Assembly: GCA_964473335.1 (NCBI GenBank)
Contig: CAYYOO010000010.1
Location: 1 to 35,675 of the forward strand
DNA: 35,675 bases
From: CAYZTD01 sp964473335
GTDB lineage: Archaea > Thermoplasmatota > E2 > DHVEG-1
Direction of reading: 5' to 3'
The position numbers and the translations under genes are program-made. The notes below the pieces were generated by a model that saw only the letters and a list, made by a program, of their open reading frames with translations, was not told the DNA's origin and made no database searches. Positions 8,277-16,005 of the stretch are shown piece by piece (position 1 is the first letter of the stretch; each line of letters opens with the position of its first letter).

Positions 8277-9059
8277 ATGATAATTGTAAAACTTGGTGGA
8301 AGTGTTATAACCGATAAATCAAAAGAATACACTTTCAAACAAGATGTAATGGATAATCTTTCTCGTCAGATTAAAAAGTTTGGTAAAAAGATAATACTTA
8401 TTCACGGTGCAGGATCATTTGGTCATATCCTTGCAAAAAAATACAAACTAAATGAGGGATTTCATTCTGAAGACCAAATGATTGGTTTTGCAGAAACCCA
8501 AAAAAAGGTTAAAACACTGAACAATTTAGTTTTAGACTCTTTAAAAAAATACAAAATCCCTGCAGTTTCAATATCGCCGCATGAAATTTTAGAGTTAAAT
8601 AACCATAAACTTGATTCAATTGATTATTCATTTTTTAAAAAAAATTTAGATAAAGAATTAATGCCAGTTAGTTTTGGAGATGTAGTTCTTGATAAAAAAC
8701 TTAGGTTTTCAATTTGTTCTGGAGACCTATTAATTCTTGCTCTTGCAAAGCATTTTAAACCTGAGAAGATTATATTTTCAGTAGATGAAGACGGTCTGTA
8801 TAATAAAAATCCAAAGATTAACAAAGATGCAGAATTTATTGATGAAGCAACTCTTTCTGAATTAGAAAATCTATCTGCAAAACTTGATGAACATGCAGAT
8901 GTAACAGGTGGAATGAAGGGAAAGATTGATACGATTAAAAATATTTCCCGGATTGGTATTGATACAATACTTGTAAACGGTAATAAGGATGATTACTTAT
9001 ACAAGGCATTAGTTGGAGAGGAAACAAAAAAAACTATTATTCATGGTGAAATAAAATGA
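8277..9059 (+). CDS. ipk: isopentenyl phosphate kinase
   Basis: A 260-residue amino-acid-kinase-fold enzyme that phosphorylates isopentenyl phosphate to IPP in the archaeal alternate mevalonate pathway. It shows the N-terminal KLGGSVITDK phosphate-binding loop and HGAGSFGH, where H50 corresponds to the catalytic histidine that distinguishes IPK from other kinases of the fold. Late in the protein, DVTGGMKGKID matches the nucleotide-site region. The start is ATG 8277; an adjacent in-frame TTG at 8274 would add one residue. There is no Shine-Dalgarno, and a TATA box at the right distance suggests a leaderless mRNA. The stop overlaps the ATG of the IPP isomerase by 4 bases. No mevalonate kinase or decarboxylase gene lies in the window. 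Confidence 0.92.
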   Translation: MIIVKLGGSVITDKSKEYTFKQDVMDNLSRQIKKFGKKIILIHGAGSFGHILAKKYKLNEGFHSEDQMIGFAETQKKVKTLNNLVLDSLKKYKIPAVSISPHEILELNNHKLDSIDYSFFKKNLDKELMPVSFGDVVLDKKLRFSICSGDLLILALAKHFKPEKIIFSVDEDGLYNKNPKINKDAEFIDEATLSELENLSAKLDEHADVTGGMKGKIDTIKNISRIGIDTILVNGNKDDYLYKALVGEETKKTIIHGEIK

Positions 9060-10111
9060 ACCAAACTGAATCTAGAAAAGATGACCATATAAAAATCGCA
9101 CTTGATGAAAATGTAAAATCAAAATATAATTACTGGGATTATATCAAATTAGTTCATAATGCCCTACCAGAACTAAATAAAAACGAAATAAACTATAAAA
9201 CAACGTTACTTGGAAAAAAAATTTCTGCTCCTATCATAATAGCTGGTATGACTGGTGGTCATAAAAAAGCAGAAAAAATAAACAAGAATCTTGCAATAGC
9301 TGCAGAAAAATATCAGATAGGCATGGGTGTTGGTTCACAAAGAGCTGCTCTTGAAAAAAAGGAGTTAGTAAGTACATATTCAGTTGTAAAGGAATATGAT
9401 GTCCCTTTAATTTTTTCAAATATCGGTATTTCACAGATTGTTGAATGGGGTGCAAAAAAAACACTTGAGCATGCAGAAGAAATAATTGATATGATAAATG
9501 CTGATGTTTTTACAATATGTTTAAATTATTTACAGGAAGTAGTTCAATCAGAAGGTGATTCTGATGGAAAAGGAGCAATAGAAATTATCTCTTATCTTTC
9601 TGAAAACCTTGACACACCTGTTATGGTAAAAGAATCAGGTGCGGGAATCTCATATGATGTAGCAAAAAAATTAACTGATACAAAGGTTTCTGCAATAGAT
9701 GTAGGAGGGCTATCAGGCACTAGTTTTTCAGCAATTGAATGCTACCGCTCTAAGAAACAAAAAGATGATCTTCATGCAAGAGGCGGAGAAACCTTTTGGA
9801 ACTGGGGGATACCAACGCCTACTTCAATAATCGAAACAATCGATGCAACAGAAAATAAAATACCAATAATTTCAACAGGTGGAATTAGAAATGGACTTGA
9901 TGCAGCTAAGTCAATTGTTCTTGGAGCTGAGGCATCAGGCATTGCTAGATCCATTTTAGGGCCTGCAACAAAAGGTAAAAAAGAAACAATGTTTGAAGTT
10001 GAAGCAATTATAAAAGAGTTGAGAGCTACTATGTTTCTCACTGGATCAAAGAATCTAAGTGATCTAAAAGATGTTGATTGGACTGTAGTTGGTGACAAAT
10101 TATGGATGTAA
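9056..10111 (+). CDS. fni: isopentenyl-diphosphate delta-isomerase, type 2 (FMN)
   Basis: A 351-residue TIM-barrel flavoprotein that interconverts IPP and DMAPP, requiring FMN, NAD(P)H and Mg2+. Characteristic segments are IAGMTGGH near the N terminus, GVGSQRAAL, VKESGAGIS, DVGGLSGTSF, and the phosphate-binding STGGIRNGLDAAK followed by GAEASGIAR. Length is normal for the family. It overlaps the kinase gene upstream by 4 bases and the GGPP synthase downstream by 10, so three successive steps of isoprenoid synthesis are translated from one message: IPP formation, isomerisation and chain elongation. This gene order recurs in euryarchaea. Confidence 0.95.
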   Translation: MNQTESRKDDHIKIALDENVKSKYNYWDYIKLVHNALPELNKNEINYKTTLLGKKISAPIIIAGMTGGHKKAEKINKNLAIAAEKYQIGMGVGSQRAALEKKELVSTYSVVKEYDVPLIFSNIGISQIVEWGAKKTLEHAEEIIDMINADVFTICLNYLQEVVQSEGDSDGKGAIEIISYLSENLDTPVMVKESGAGISYDVAKKLTDTKVSAIDVGGLSGTSFSAIECYRSKKQKDDLHARGGETFWNWGIPTPTSIIETIDATENKIPIISTGGIRNGLDAAKSIVLGAEASGIARSILGPATKGKKETMFEVEAIIKELRATMFLTGSKNLSDLKDVDWTVVGDKLWM

Positions 10112-11085
10112 AACATGAACTTAAAAAACGAGCAGATTTTTTTAATGAACAACTTGAAAAATTCTTAAAGAATGGTTCACCAGAAGAACTCTATGATGCA
10201 GCAAGGCATCTACCTCTAGCCGGCGGTAAACGATTGAGGCCTTGTATGTCTATGATATCATGTGAATCAGTAAAGGGAGATGTGTTAGACACAATTCCTC
10301 TAACAATTGCACTTGAATTGGTTCATAATTTTACTTTGGTTCATGATGACATAATGGATAATTCAAAACTAAGGAGAGGAGAACCATCTGTACATATAAA
10401 ATATACTGAACCAACAGCAATTATCGCAGGAGACCTTCTTTTTACAAAGGCATTTGAATCAATGCACAAACTAAATTGTGATCTAAAGGTCTTTAAAAAT
10501 GTAGAATTTGGACTTATAGATTGTATCAAGGAGATATGTGAAGGCCAACAACTTGATATGGATTTTGAAAAAAGAAACAATGTAACTGAAGATCAATATC
10601 TTGAGATGATTAGGAAAAAAACAGCTGTGTTTTTCCAGTATGCTGCTGAAGCAGGAGCAATTCTTGGTGGTGCAGATTCTGAACAGGAAAACGCTTTGAA
10701 TCAATATGGCCTGTATTTGGGTCTTGGTTTTCAAATATGGGATGATTACCTTGATATAACTAGTGACGAAGAAACACTTGGAAAAGATATTGGAAATGAT
10801 ATCAGAAATGGAAAAAAAACACTCATTGTTGTACACACTCTAAACAATGCTTCTGCTGAAGACAAACAACAATTTGAAAAAATATTTGGAAACAAAGATG
10901 CAACTGATCAAGATATAGAAAGGATATATAATATACTTAAAAAAACTGGTTCAGTTGAATATGCAAAAAAAACTGCCTTAACTTATATTGATGATGCAAA
11001 AAAATCAATAGAAATGCTACCTGACACTGAGTCAAAACAGTTACTTATGAACATTGCTGATTATGCAATAAAACGGAAAAAATAA
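10102..11085 (+). CDS. idsA: geranylgeranyl diphosphate synthase (short-chain prenyltransferase)
   Basis: A 327-residue all-helical trans-prenyltransferase. The first aspartate-rich motif DDIMD is D82-D86 and the second DDYLD is D214-D218, the Mg2+-diphosphate sites. Phe77, the fifth residue before the first motif, is the bulky residue that sets product length in archaeal type I GGPP synthases, so a C20 product is expected, feeding archaeal ether lipids. GGKRLRP in the N-terminal region binds IPP. The ATG lies inside the end of the isomerase gene (10-base overlap), with GGTGA (10091-10095) as a ribosome-binding site within that coding sequence. Confidence 0.93.
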   Translation: MDVKHELKKRADFFNEQLEKFLKNGSPEELYDAARHLPLAGGKRLRPCMSMISCESVKGDVLDTIPLTIALELVHNFTLVHDDIMDNSKLRRGEPSVHIKYTEPTAIIAGDLLFTKAFESMHKLNCDLKVFKNVEFGLIDCIKEICEGQQLDMDFEKRNNVTEDQYLEMIRKKTAVFFQYAAEAGAILGGADSEQENALNQYGLYLGLGFQIWDDYLDITSDEETLGKDIGNDIRNGKKTLIVVHTLNNASAEDKQQFEKIFGNKDATDQDIERIYNILKKTGSVEYAKKTALTYIDDAKKSIEMLPDTESKQLLMNIADYAIKRKK

Positions 11086-11105
11086 TCTTTTTTTATTTGA
11101 TTGAA

Positions 11106-12818
11106 ATGACTGATAAAATAATAAAAACAGCAAAAAAATATGCACTTCAGAATGCTATACAATATAATGGCAAAGCAAATCCTAAAGCAGTAATAGGTAA
11201 AGTAATCGGTGAACTTAAAAAAGAAGGATTCAACCCTAAAGAGATCATTCCTATTATAAATAATGTTATTAAAGAAGTAAATAAACAATCAGTTAAAAAA
11301 CAAGTAAAAGAGCTTAAAAAAATCGCACCAGAACTTCTAATAAAAGAAAAAAAAGAAAGAGAACTTACTCTACCTGATCTTCCAAAGGCTGAAAAAGGAA
11401 AGGTTGTAACTCGTTTTCCACCTGAGCCAAATGGTTTTTTACATATAGGTCATGCAAAAGCAGTGATAGTAGATTATGAATATGCAAAAAAATATGATGG
11501 TAAATTCATACTTCGTTTTGATGATACAAACCCTGAAAATGCAAAGATTAACTTTTATGATGAACAAAAAAAGGATTTAAAGTGGCTTGGTGTATCTTGG
11601 GATGAAGAATATCATACATCTGATAATCTAGAAAAGCACTATGAACTTGCAGAAAAATTGATCTTGAATGGTGATGCGTATGTTTGTACCTGCAAAGGTG
11701 ATCACATTAAAGAATGCAGGTATAATGGTACAGAGTGTGATTGTAGGAAAAATGAATGTAAAGACAGTATATCAAAATGGAAAGATATGCTCTCTGGAGA
11801 GTTGGATGATGCAATTTTAAGGTTAACTGGGGATATGGCCTGTGATAATACTGCAATGCGTGATCCAACCCTGTTTAGGATAATTGAAAAAACTCATCCA
11901 CTTCAGGGTGATAAGTACAGAGTCTGGCCTACTTATGATTTTGCAGGTGCAGTTGAAGATAGTTTAAGTGGAGTTACTCATCCTTTTAGAACAAAAGAAT
12001 ATGAACTTAGGGATGAATGTTATTTTAGACTTTTAGATTTACTTAATTTGAGAAAACCACATCTAATGGAATTTGCACGTTTATCTATTAAGGGAATGCC
12101 TGTTTCAAAAAGAAAAATTAAGCCCTTGATTGAAAAAGGTCTAGTATCTGGCTTTGATGATATCCGTCTTCCAACATTAAGAGGGCTTAAAAAAAGAGGT
12201 ATTACCCCAAAAGCAATTAAAAACTTTGTTTTATCTCAAGGAATATCAAAAGTTGAGTCAAAAGTAACTTTTAGTCTAGTTGAATCAGAAAATAGAAAGA
12301 TAATTGATCCAGTTGCAAAGAGATTTTTCTTTGTAAAAAAGCCAGTAAAACTAACTGTTAAAGATGCACCAGACGTCAATAAAGAAATCAGCCTTCATCC
12401 TTCAAATAAAGAAATTGGTAATAGAAAAGTAAAAACACATAATCTTTTCTATGTCCAAAGAGAGGATATGAACAGACTAAAGAAATCAGATATTTTTAGA
12501 CTTAAAGATCTATATAATGTAGAAATATTAGAAAAAAATAATGTAATATCTGGTAAATACTCTGGAGAAAATTTAATAGCTGATTCATTGAAGATACAGT
12601 GGACCACTGATGATTACATTGAAATGGAGGTATATGTCCCAGATTTACTTTTTAAAGATAAAAAATTTAATGAAAACAGCCTTGAAAAGGTCCACGGTTA
12701 TGCTGAAAAAGAAGTAAAGAACCTAGAATCTGGTGAAATAATACAATTTGAGCGTTTTGGTTTTGTAAGAATCGAAAATATCAGTGGCAAAATAACTGGT
12801 TATTTTACACATAAGTAA
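11106..12818 (+). CDS. gltX: glutamyl-tRNA synthetase, archaeal type
   Basis: A 570-residue class I synthetase of the archaeal/eukaryotic GlxRS branch with a beta-barrel anticodon domain. It has the archaeal N-terminal helical extension (YALQNA...NGKANPKAVIGKVIG), the HIGH motif H113-I-G-H116 within PEPNGFLHIGHAKA, a cysteine-rich insertion (CTCKGDHIKEC...CDCR) and the KMSKS-equivalent S334-K-R-K337. Archaea often use this non-discriminating enzyme to charge both tRNA-Glu and tRNA-Gln, with later amidation; whether that holds here is inference. I chose ATG 11106 because family homology starts there; a TTG at 11097 adds three residues. It follows idsA by 20 bases, an arrangement common in euryarchaea, so it is likely part of the same operon. 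Confidence 0.95.
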   Translation: MTDKIIKTAKKYALQNAIQYNGKANPKAVIGKVIGELKKEGFNPKEIIPIINNVIKEVNKQSVKKQVKELKKIAPELLIKEKKERELTLPDLPKAEKGKVVTRFPPEPNGFLHIGHAKAVIVDYEYAKKYDGKFILRFDDTNPENAKINFYDEQKKDLKWLGVSWDEEYHTSDNLEKHYELAEKLILNGDAYVCTCKGDHIKECRYNGTECDCRKNECKDSISKWKDMLSGELDDAILRLTGDMACDNTAMRDPTLFRIIEKTHPLQGDKYRVWPTYDFAGAVEDSLSGVTHPFRTKEYELRDECYFRLLDLLNLRKPHLMEFARLSIKGMPVSKRKIKPLIEKGLVSGFDDIRLPTLRGLKKRGITPKAIKNFVLSQGISKVESKVTFSLVESENRKIIDPVAKRFFFVKKPVKLTVKDAPDVNKEISLHPSNKEIGNRKVKTHNLFYVQREDMNRLKKSDIFRLKDLYNVEILEKNNVISGKYSGENLIADSLKIQWTTDDYIEMEVYVPDLLFKDKKFNENSLEKVHGYAEKEVKNLESGEIIQFERFGFVRIENISGKITGYFTHK

Positions 12819-12830
12819 ACTTTTTAAGCG

Positions 12831-12843
12831 TTTAATATATATT
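12831..12843 (+). promoter_or_regulatory. TATA box upstream of membrane winged-helix regulator
   Basis: TTTAATATATATT lies about 55 bases before the ATG at 12893 and predicts a start near 12863. That gives a leader of about 30 bases containing a weak ribosome-binding site (AAGGATGGG). The ATG at 12881 is not usable because its frame stops after two codons. Confidence 0.45.
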
Positions 12844-12892
12844 ACTTAACTGCACTCCAAAAAAAAATTTAATGCGAAGGATGGGATGACAG

Positions 12893-13588
12893 ATGCGTCT
12901 ATTTAAAAAAATAATGTTAGGTCTGTTTAGTTTAAACATAGTTTTTTTGTTTTTTAGTATGATTGTTTCAGCTGATGATGGTATCAAACCTCCTCTTGAT
13001 ATGATTGGTGTATCAATTGCAGTTATTGTTGGTGCAATTGCTGTTATAGTTTCTTTTTTACTTTTTGGCGGGATTAAATATGTCACACCAGAAAATGTTC
13101 TTGATACTGAAGTTAGAAAAAATCTTTATACGTATATTGAGGAGTATCCTGGTTCACATTTAAGAGAAATTGCACGTGAACTTGATTTAAAACCTAGTAA
13201 TGCAGCTTGGCACTTAAGAAAACTTGAACAAACTAATCTAGTAAGAAGCAGAAATATCGGCGGTAAAAAGGTATATTACCTGGTTGAAGGAGGGGTTGAA
13301 GCAAGAAAAGAGGCAATCGCTGAATCTGTTTTAAAAAATAATAATGCATTTGATATAATGAAGTATCTAAAGAATAATCCTGGTAAGCATTTACTAGAAA
13401 TTGCAAATGCACTTGATCTAAATCATCATACTGTTAAATGGCATATTAAAAAAATGTATTTAGCTGAACTTATTGAGGGGGATACTAGTAATTCAGCTTA
13501 TCCAGTGTATTATCCTACTGAGCTTGGTGTTGAATCATTAAGAAATTTTTCAGATCATCTTAAAAAACCAAAAGGTAGAGCTTCATAA
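12893..13588 (+). CDS. membrane-anchored regulator with two winged-helix domains
   Basis: A 231-residue protein. Residues 1-26 look like a signal peptide or first membrane helix, and residues about 37-60 form a strong membrane helix (VSIAVIVGAIAVIVSFLLF). Two ArsR-like winged-helix domains follow: about 75-140 (GSHLREIARELDLKPSNAAWHLRKLE...) and about 150-215 (GKHLLEIANALDLNHHTVKWHIKKM...). The recognition helices end in AWHLRKLE and KWHIKKM, typical of archaeal MarR/ArsR-like domains. The short loop between the two hydrophobic segments would face outside, so it could sense an extracytoplasmic or membrane signal and act on DNA at the membrane. No ligand-binding domain is visible. Target genes are unknown. 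It is monocistronic and convergent to the aEF-1beta operon. Confidence 0.8.
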   Translation: MRLFKKIMLGLFSLNIVFLFFSMIVSADDGIKPPLDMIGVSIAVIVGAIAVIVSFLLFGGIKYVTPENVLDTEVRKNLYTYIEEYPGSHLREIARELDLKPSNAAWHLRKLEQTNLVRSRNIGGKKVYYLVEGGVEARKEAIAESVLKNNNAFDIMKYLKNNPGKHLLEIANALDLNHHTVKWHIKKMYLAELIEGDTSNSAYPVYYPTELGVESLRNFSDHLKKPKGRAS

Positions 13589-13594
13589 AAAAAT
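13588..13594 (-). terminator. T-tract terminator of the aEF-1beta operon
   Basis: On the minus strand a run of seven T residues occurs 12 bases after the aEF-1beta stop, followed by more AT-rich sequence. This fits an archaeal oligo-T terminator. It sits exactly at the 3' end of the convergent regulator gene. Confidence 0.4.
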
Positions 13595-13605
13595 AATTTA
13601 ATATT

Positions 13606-13878
13606 TTATATTCTTCCTACATCGGTTACTTCTGCTCTATCTACGTTGTCGACTTTAGAAATTGTATCAACTACAGGATCAAGTCCACCTGCATCGTCTG
13701 GAACTTCGACTGTTACATCAAGACCTTTTAAACCAAATGCTACATCTTTTACATCGATTCGTCCTAGTTTTGCTGGTGGTTTGACTACTTTTTTGATGTC
13801 ATCTATCATTTTTTGAATTTTTTCATCTTCTATTACTTCAGCTGGCATTACACGTATCAAGCCTATTACTGCGCCCAT
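13606..13878 (-). CDS. translation elongation factor aEF-1beta
   Basis: A 90-residue protein, the normal size for the archaeal nucleotide exchange factor of EF-1alpha. It is related to the C-terminal guanine-exchange domain of eukaryotic EF-1beta. Landmarks are the N-terminal strand GAVIGLIRVMP, the central FGLKGLDVTVEVPDD region and the C-terminal VDNVDRAEVTDVGRI, which in this family forms the surface that contacts the GTPase. A strong ribosome-binding site (AGGAGG) precedes the ATG. The zinc-ribbon gene lies 22 bases upstream on the same strand; that pairing is conserved widely in archaea. Confidence 0.95.
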   Translation of the reverse strand: MGAVIGLIRVMPAEVIEDEKIQKMIDDIKKVVKPPAKLGRIDVKDVAFGLKGLDVTVEVPDDAGGLDPVVDTISKVDNVDRAEVTDVGRI

Positions 13879-13900
13879 TTATTTTTCCTCCTAAAAGTTT

Positions 13901-14065
13901 TTATGGCCCCTGAAAACCACATTTTTTGCAGGTATATTTTATACTTTGTTCTCTACAGCTGTCGCATCGTCCGATTATTGCATCACAGCTTGGACATGGA
14001 AATGTAGTAAATCCTTGTTTTATAAGCCCTTTTCCGCAGGAAATGCACTTATCTGTCTTTTTCAT
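13901..14065 (-). CDS. small zinc-ribbon protein (HVO_2753-like)
   Basis: A 54-residue protein with four CxxC motifs (CISC, CPSC, CDSC, CKKC), forming two zinc knuckles as in the archaeal HVO_2753 family of putative RNA-binding zinc-finger proteins. It sits directly upstream of aEF-1beta, the conserved archaeal neighbourhood, which hints at a role in translation. I chose the ATG at 14065 (MKKTDKCISCG): a TATA box lies 26 bases upstream on this strand and no Shine-Dalgarno is present, so the message is probably leaderless. An upstream in-frame ATG at 14083 would add six residues and fall between the TATA box and that start. Confidence 0.85.
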   Translation of the reverse strand: MKKTDKCISCGKGLIKQGFTTFPCPSCDAIIGRCDSCREQSIKYTCKKCGFQGP

Positions 14066-14086
14066 AGAGTTGGCGAATGTCAATCC

Positions 14087-14095
14087 TATATTTAA
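14087..14095 (-). promoter_or_regulatory. TATA box of zinc-ribbon/aEF-1beta operon
   Basis: On the minus strand TTAAATATA is centred at about 14091, 26 bases from the ATG at 14065. This supports leaderless transcription of the two-gene operon. Confidence 0.5.
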
Positions 14096-14200
14096 TATTG
14101 ACGCCTATATCGGTACTTCCAAAAGTAGGATTAGAATAGAGAATTTTGTAAGTAAATTTATTAATGAATATTGCAACGGCTATATTAGTAGAAAAGTATA

Positions 14201-14235
14201 TATAGTTATTATAACTATAGTAGTTATGGTAACTA
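14201..14235 (+). promoter_or_regulatory. twin palindromic operators of the toxin-antitoxin operon
   Basis: Two copies of TAGTTA-N3-TAACTA occur with identical half-sites: 14203-14217 (spacer TTA; the arms extend to 8 bp, TATAGTTA/TAACTATA, 14201-14219) and 14221-14235 (spacer TGG). The centres are 18 bp apart. They lie between a TATA-like stretch (about 14196-14206) and the antitoxin ATG at 14235, the position expected for autorepression by an antitoxin dimer. Confidence 0.7.
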
Positions 14236-14462
14236 TGAATTATAAAACAATTAATGTCACATCTAAAACATATGAAAAGCTTGTTCTTTATAAACATGGT
14301 AACATGAGCTTTGATGATGTCCTCAATGAGTTTATGAATCAAATTGAAGAAAGAAAATTTTATAATCATATTCTTAAAGAGCATAAAAAAAGGATGCGAA
14401 AGATCAAAAGCGGAGATTATGTTGAGTCTGATAACATAGAAGATGCATTAAAAAATGCTTGA
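14235..14462 (+). CDS. antitoxin (DUF217/VapB-like) of a RelE-type module
   Basis: A 75-residue protein. The N-terminal strand KTINVTSKTYEKLVLYK plus a helix pair resembles the ribbon-helix-helix start of archaeal DUF217/VapB-like antitoxins. The charged C-terminal half, rich in Lys, Arg, Glu and Asp (EEHKKRMRKIKSGDYVES-like), would wrap the toxin. I start at ATG 14235 because the in-frame ATG at 14226 lies inside the second operator. The frame is open far upstream (to 13926), but that part runs antisense through the zinc-ribbon gene and is not coding. The stop lies ten bases before the toxin start, so the pair is co-translated. The antitoxin probably represses its own promoter through the twin palindromes. 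Confidence 0.75.
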   Translation: MNYKTINVTSKTYEKLVLYKHGNMSFDDVLNEFMNQIEERKFYNHILKEHKKRMRKIKSGDYVESDNIEDALKNA

Positions 14463-14471
14463 GGTAATTCT

Positions 14472-14780
14472 TTGAAATATTACAAAAAAACATCTAATTA
14501 TAGAATAATACAGGGTAAGGATTTTTTAAAGGATGTTAAAAAAATTCTAAAAAGTGGAGATAAATCAATATTATTAAATATTCAAAATGTTATTGATGAA
14601 TTAAAGATTGATCCTCATAAGAAACGCCCTAAAATGGATATAAAACTTATATCTTCAAAGAAAGAATCAACATATCGAGTTAGGTTAGGCAAATATAGAT
14701 TAGTATACAAAATTGATGAGTCAAATAAAACTGTATTTATAACTATGTTTTTTAGTAGAGGTAAAGGATATCAAAAATAA
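14472..14780 (+). CDS. RelE/ParE-superfamily toxin
   Basis: A 102-residue protein with the compact RelE fold signature: an N-terminal strand-helix region (DFLKDVKKILKSGDK), a basic middle (PHKKRPKMDIKLI) and the conserved C-terminal strands STYRVRLGKYRLVYKI...VFITMFF. RelE-family members usually cleave mRNA at the ribosome; ParE members poison gyrase. The arginine- and tyrosine-containing strand favours the RelE type, but which activity applies is not certain. The start is TTG 14472 with GAGGT (14461-14465) six bases upstream, overlapping the end of the antitoxin gene. The module is bounded by the aEF-1beta operon and a convergent flippase-like gene. Confidence 0.82.
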   Translation: MKYYKKTSNYRIIQGKDFLKDVKKILKSGDKSILLNIQNVIDELKIDPHKKRPKMDIKLISSKKESTYRVRLGKYRLVYKIDESNKTVFITMFFSRGKGYQK

Positions 14781-14794
14781 AATTAGGAAAAAGA

Positions 14795-15892
14795 CTATTC
14801 TTCAATTTCAGAATTATCTTCTCCATCTGTCTCATATTTTTTTATTTTATTTAAAGAAAAAGACGCAACAGATTTAAAAACCTTATATTGAAAAATAGCA
14901 CCTGCAAGTAGATTCAGGTGATATGTAATCATTCGATGTATTATTACAAAAACTCCTAAAAGATCGTTTCCAACACCTATCAATACTCCATAAAATACTG
15001 CTGCACTCCCTTCAGCAACACCTGAGCTACCTGGTAAGGTAGGCATCATGATTAATACAAGGATTAAAACCTGTGCAGCGTATGATTCAATAAAATAGGG
15101 GTCCAAGCCGAGTCCTAAAAGAATCATAGAAGGTATCATAAACCCTGCAGACCATGAAAGAGCTGTAAGAATCCCTGCCTTAAAAAGCGCTTTTTTTCCT
15201 TTTCCTTTAAAAAGTTTTACTCCTTTATGAAAGTTATCAACTTCAAAATTGATTCTGTTTATAACGGCACTTTCACTTTCTTTTTTCTTTGAAAATCTTT
15301 TAAGTTTTTTGTTTAGCCATATCAGTAGTCTCTTTATTTTCTCAGGATGAGATATTGCATATAGAAAAAGTACTAGAAATATTACAAAAACAAATATTCC
15401 AATTAATAGCGCTGTGTTTAAAAATCCCAAATCTGAAACTCTTCTAAATATAATAAATGCGATTGGAACTAAGATTAGAATAAAAATTGCATCGACAAGC
15501 CTTTCTCCTATAACTGCTGCTGTAGCGCTTCCCACACTCATGCCTTTTTTGTTGAGCAGATATATTCTAACAGGTTCTCCACCTGCCATTGATGGGGTGA
15601 TACATGCTAGAAACATGTTTGTAATAATAATTTTTAATGATTCAGTGAGTGTAAGATCTAGATTTTTATCAAGTTCTTTTGCAATAACTTTCAAACGTGC
15701 TGCCCAAAAAGTCCAGTTAACAAAGGCTAAAGCAACTGCTAAGGCAAAAAATTCGTATCGTATATTAGCAGTTTTTAATTTTTCAATAGATTCAGCATCT
15801 AAAGTAAAATATAGAATAGCAATTATCACTGATATACTTATAATAAGGCTTATTGCTATTGATATTTTGATTCTATTGGTTTTTTCTGCCAC
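14795..15892 (-). CDS. flippase-like membrane protein (lysylphosphatidylglycerol synthase TM family)
   Basis: A 365-residue polytopic membrane protein with about eight hydrophobic helices, matching the UPF0104/PF03706 transmembrane family (the membrane half of bacterial MprF, without its synthase domain). Family landmarks include TPSMAGGEPVRIYLL, AAVIGERLVDAIF and MPTLPGSSGVAEGSAAVFY. Stand-alone members in archaea are linked to lipid-linked glycan export. Here it neighbours several glycosyltransferases, which supports a role in moving a lipid-linked sugar or phospholipid across the membrane. The start is GTG 15892, without a Shine-Dalgarno but with a TATA box 27 bases upstream. The C-terminal tail is charged and cytoplasmic. 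Confidence 0.85.
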   Translation of the reverse strand: MAEKTNRIKISIAISLIISISVIIAILYFTLDAESIEKLKTANIRYEFFALAVALAFVNWTFWAARLKVIAKELDKNLDLTLTESLKIIITNMFLACITPSMAGGEPVRIYLLNKKGMSVGSATAAVIGERLVDAIFILILVPIAFIIFRRVSDLGFLNTALLIGIFVFVIFLVLFLYAISHPEKIKRLLIWLNKKLKRFSKKKESESAVINRINFEVDNFHKGVKLFKGKGKKALFKAGILTALSWSAGFMIPSMILLGLGLDPYFIESYAAQVLILVLIMMPTLPGSSGVAEGSAAVFYGVLIGVGNDLLGVFVIIHRMITYHLNLLAGAIFQYKVFKSVASFSLNKIKKYETDGEDNSEIEE

Positions 15893-16005
15893 AGGAAAGT
15901 GTTATTCTAGGAAACATATATTTTACTTATGATTATTTTTAGATTTTTTTCCAAAAACCTTATCAAAGAAGATATGTTCCTTTGAAAAAAGTTTTGTGAT
16001 CAACA
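15893..16005. promoter_or_regulatory. divergent promoter region, flippase / radical SAM
   Basis: On the minus strand AAAATATATG (15915-15924) is centred 27 bases from the GTG at 15892, giving a leaderless flippase-like message. Rightward, no strong TATA box or Shine-Dalgarno is evident before the radical SAM ATG; TTATCAAAG and GATATG elements (15958-15976) are weak candidates. Confidence 0.4.

Noticed and set aside
9772..10152. Minus-strand open frame across the IDI-2/GGPP synthase junction
   Set aside because: It is fully antisense to two well-supported genes and lacks start signals.
10483..10836. Minus-strand open frame inside the GGPP synthase gene
   Set aside because: Low-complexity hydrophobic translation antisense to a certain gene.
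13926..14234. Long N-terminal extension of the antitoxin frame
   Set aside because: It runs antisense through the zinc-ribbon gene, its own operators and the promoter; homology begins only at ATG 14235.
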